Shown one piece after another: positions 50,691-51,094 of a DNA stretch of 51,094 bases. The stretch's first letter is position 1. Every line of letters starts with the position of its first letter. The stretch lies in NCBI GenBank assembly GCA_002718195.1, contig PBDU01000019.1:1-51094 (forward strand). The letters run 5' to 3'. Under the pieces are notes generated by a model that was not told where the DNA came from, did not search any database, and worked only from the letters and a program-made list of their open reading frames with translations. The position numbers and the translations under genes are program-made. This DNA is from Methanobacteriota archaeon. Its GTDB lineage: Archaea > Thermoplasmatota > Poseidoniia > Poseidoniales > Poseidoniaceae.

Positions 50691-50806
50691 AGGTAGGTGA
50701 TTCTGTTACGATGAATAATTGTGCAAGAAGTAAGTGCAAATATTCCTCGCTAATACCAATAATTCAGCGAACATTGCGATACGTCCCAAAGGATCTAGAC
50801 AAGAGA

Positions 50807-51094
50807 AATCTGGTTGATCCTGCCAGAGGCGACCGCTATTGGAGTTCGATTAAGCCATGCGAGTCGAGAGGGTTCGGCCCTCGGCATACTGCTCAGTAAC
50901 ACGTGGATAACCTGCCCTATGCTCGAGGATAACCTCGGGAAACTGAGAATAATACTCGATAGTCCACAACGCCTGGAACGGTGTGTGGATCAAAGGTTAC
51001 GGCATAGGATGGGTCTGCGGCGTATCAGGTCGTAGGGGGTGTAATGGACCTCCTAGCCATTGACGCGTACGGGTTGTGGGAGCAATAGCCCGGA
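50807..51094 (+). rRNA. 16S ribosomal RNA, 5' part
   Basis: AATCTGGTTGATCCTGCCAG at 50807-50826 is the archaeal small-subunit rRNA 5' end. Its first stem has CTGG/CCAG in place of the more common CCGG/CCGG, a compensatory change. Conserved segments follow: CATGCGAGTC, CTCAGTAACACGTGG and GGTTACGGC. The gene runs off the right edge. The exact mature end is uncertain by a few bases. It is co-directional with the ribosomal-protein operon. Confidence 0.97.

Overview
The window looks like a chromosomal segment of a marine planktonic euryarchaeon of the Marine Group II/III type (Ca. Poseidoniia); the group assignment is inference. It is archaeal because it has a long ribosomal-protein operon in archaeal order with archaeal/eukaryal-only members (eS4, eL19, eL32, Rpp29, SUI1/aIF1, probably eL41), a thermosome, a Hef helicase-nuclease, an archaeal 16S 5' end (TGGTTGATCCTGCC) and an intron-containing tRNA-Trp. 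The large secreted proteins, phytoene synthase and bacterial-type AceE fit a surface-ocean heterotroph.

Layout. 1-1415: partial zinc-ribbon protein with Q/N-rich and Pro/Gly-repeat regions (minus). 1667-8332: phytoene synthase; a minus-strand set of exported beta-propeller, glutaryl-CoA dehydrogenase and a small membrane ORF; an unknown protein with TyrRS; a stand-alone MCM N-terminal domain. 8502-13609: etfBA, then (minus) an MBL hydrolase, a TM2 protein and a lipobox-anchored MFS transporter. 13679-18793: tRNA-Ala(GGC), an ApaH-like phosphatase, AceE, a zinc metalloprotease, tRNA-Arg(TCT), a 35-codon eL41-like gene and tRNA-Trp(CCA), whose intron carries a box C/D guide RNA. 18856-30089: subtilase, aminotransferase, three unrecognised membrane proteins, a 1.1-kilo-residue surface protein, thermosome. 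30191-35715: a ferredoxin-flavodoxin-SdhB-like fusion, its CCG-domain partner, and Hef. 35716-50256: structured leader, then L3-L4-L23-L2-S19-L22-S3-L29-SUI1-Rpp29-S17-L14-L24-S4e-L5-S14-S8-L6-L32e-L19e-L18-S5-L30-L15-SecY. 50257-51094: non-coding region with structured leader RNA and the first ~290 nt of 16S rRNA.

How the genes may work together. Glutaryl-CoA dehydrogenase passes electrons to ETF, and EtfBA is encoded close by. The ferredoxin-flavodoxin-SdhB-like fusion and CCG protein look like a two-gene redox complex. The SdhB-like part keeps the SdhB sequence framework but has lost essentially all iron-sulfur cysteines, and the CCG partner keeps only one of two cysteine motifs. This is the best candidate here for an undescribed system. 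The tRNA-Trp intron is the best-supported RNA finding: two 12-nt guides obey the N+5 rule for positions 34 and 39 of the same tRNA, with a paired U-to-C change in the terminal C/D kink-turn.

Many intra-operon junctions use one motif in which the upstream TGA stop is fused to the downstream ribosome-binding site (TGAGGTGA). All family calls come from reading motifs; no database search was run.
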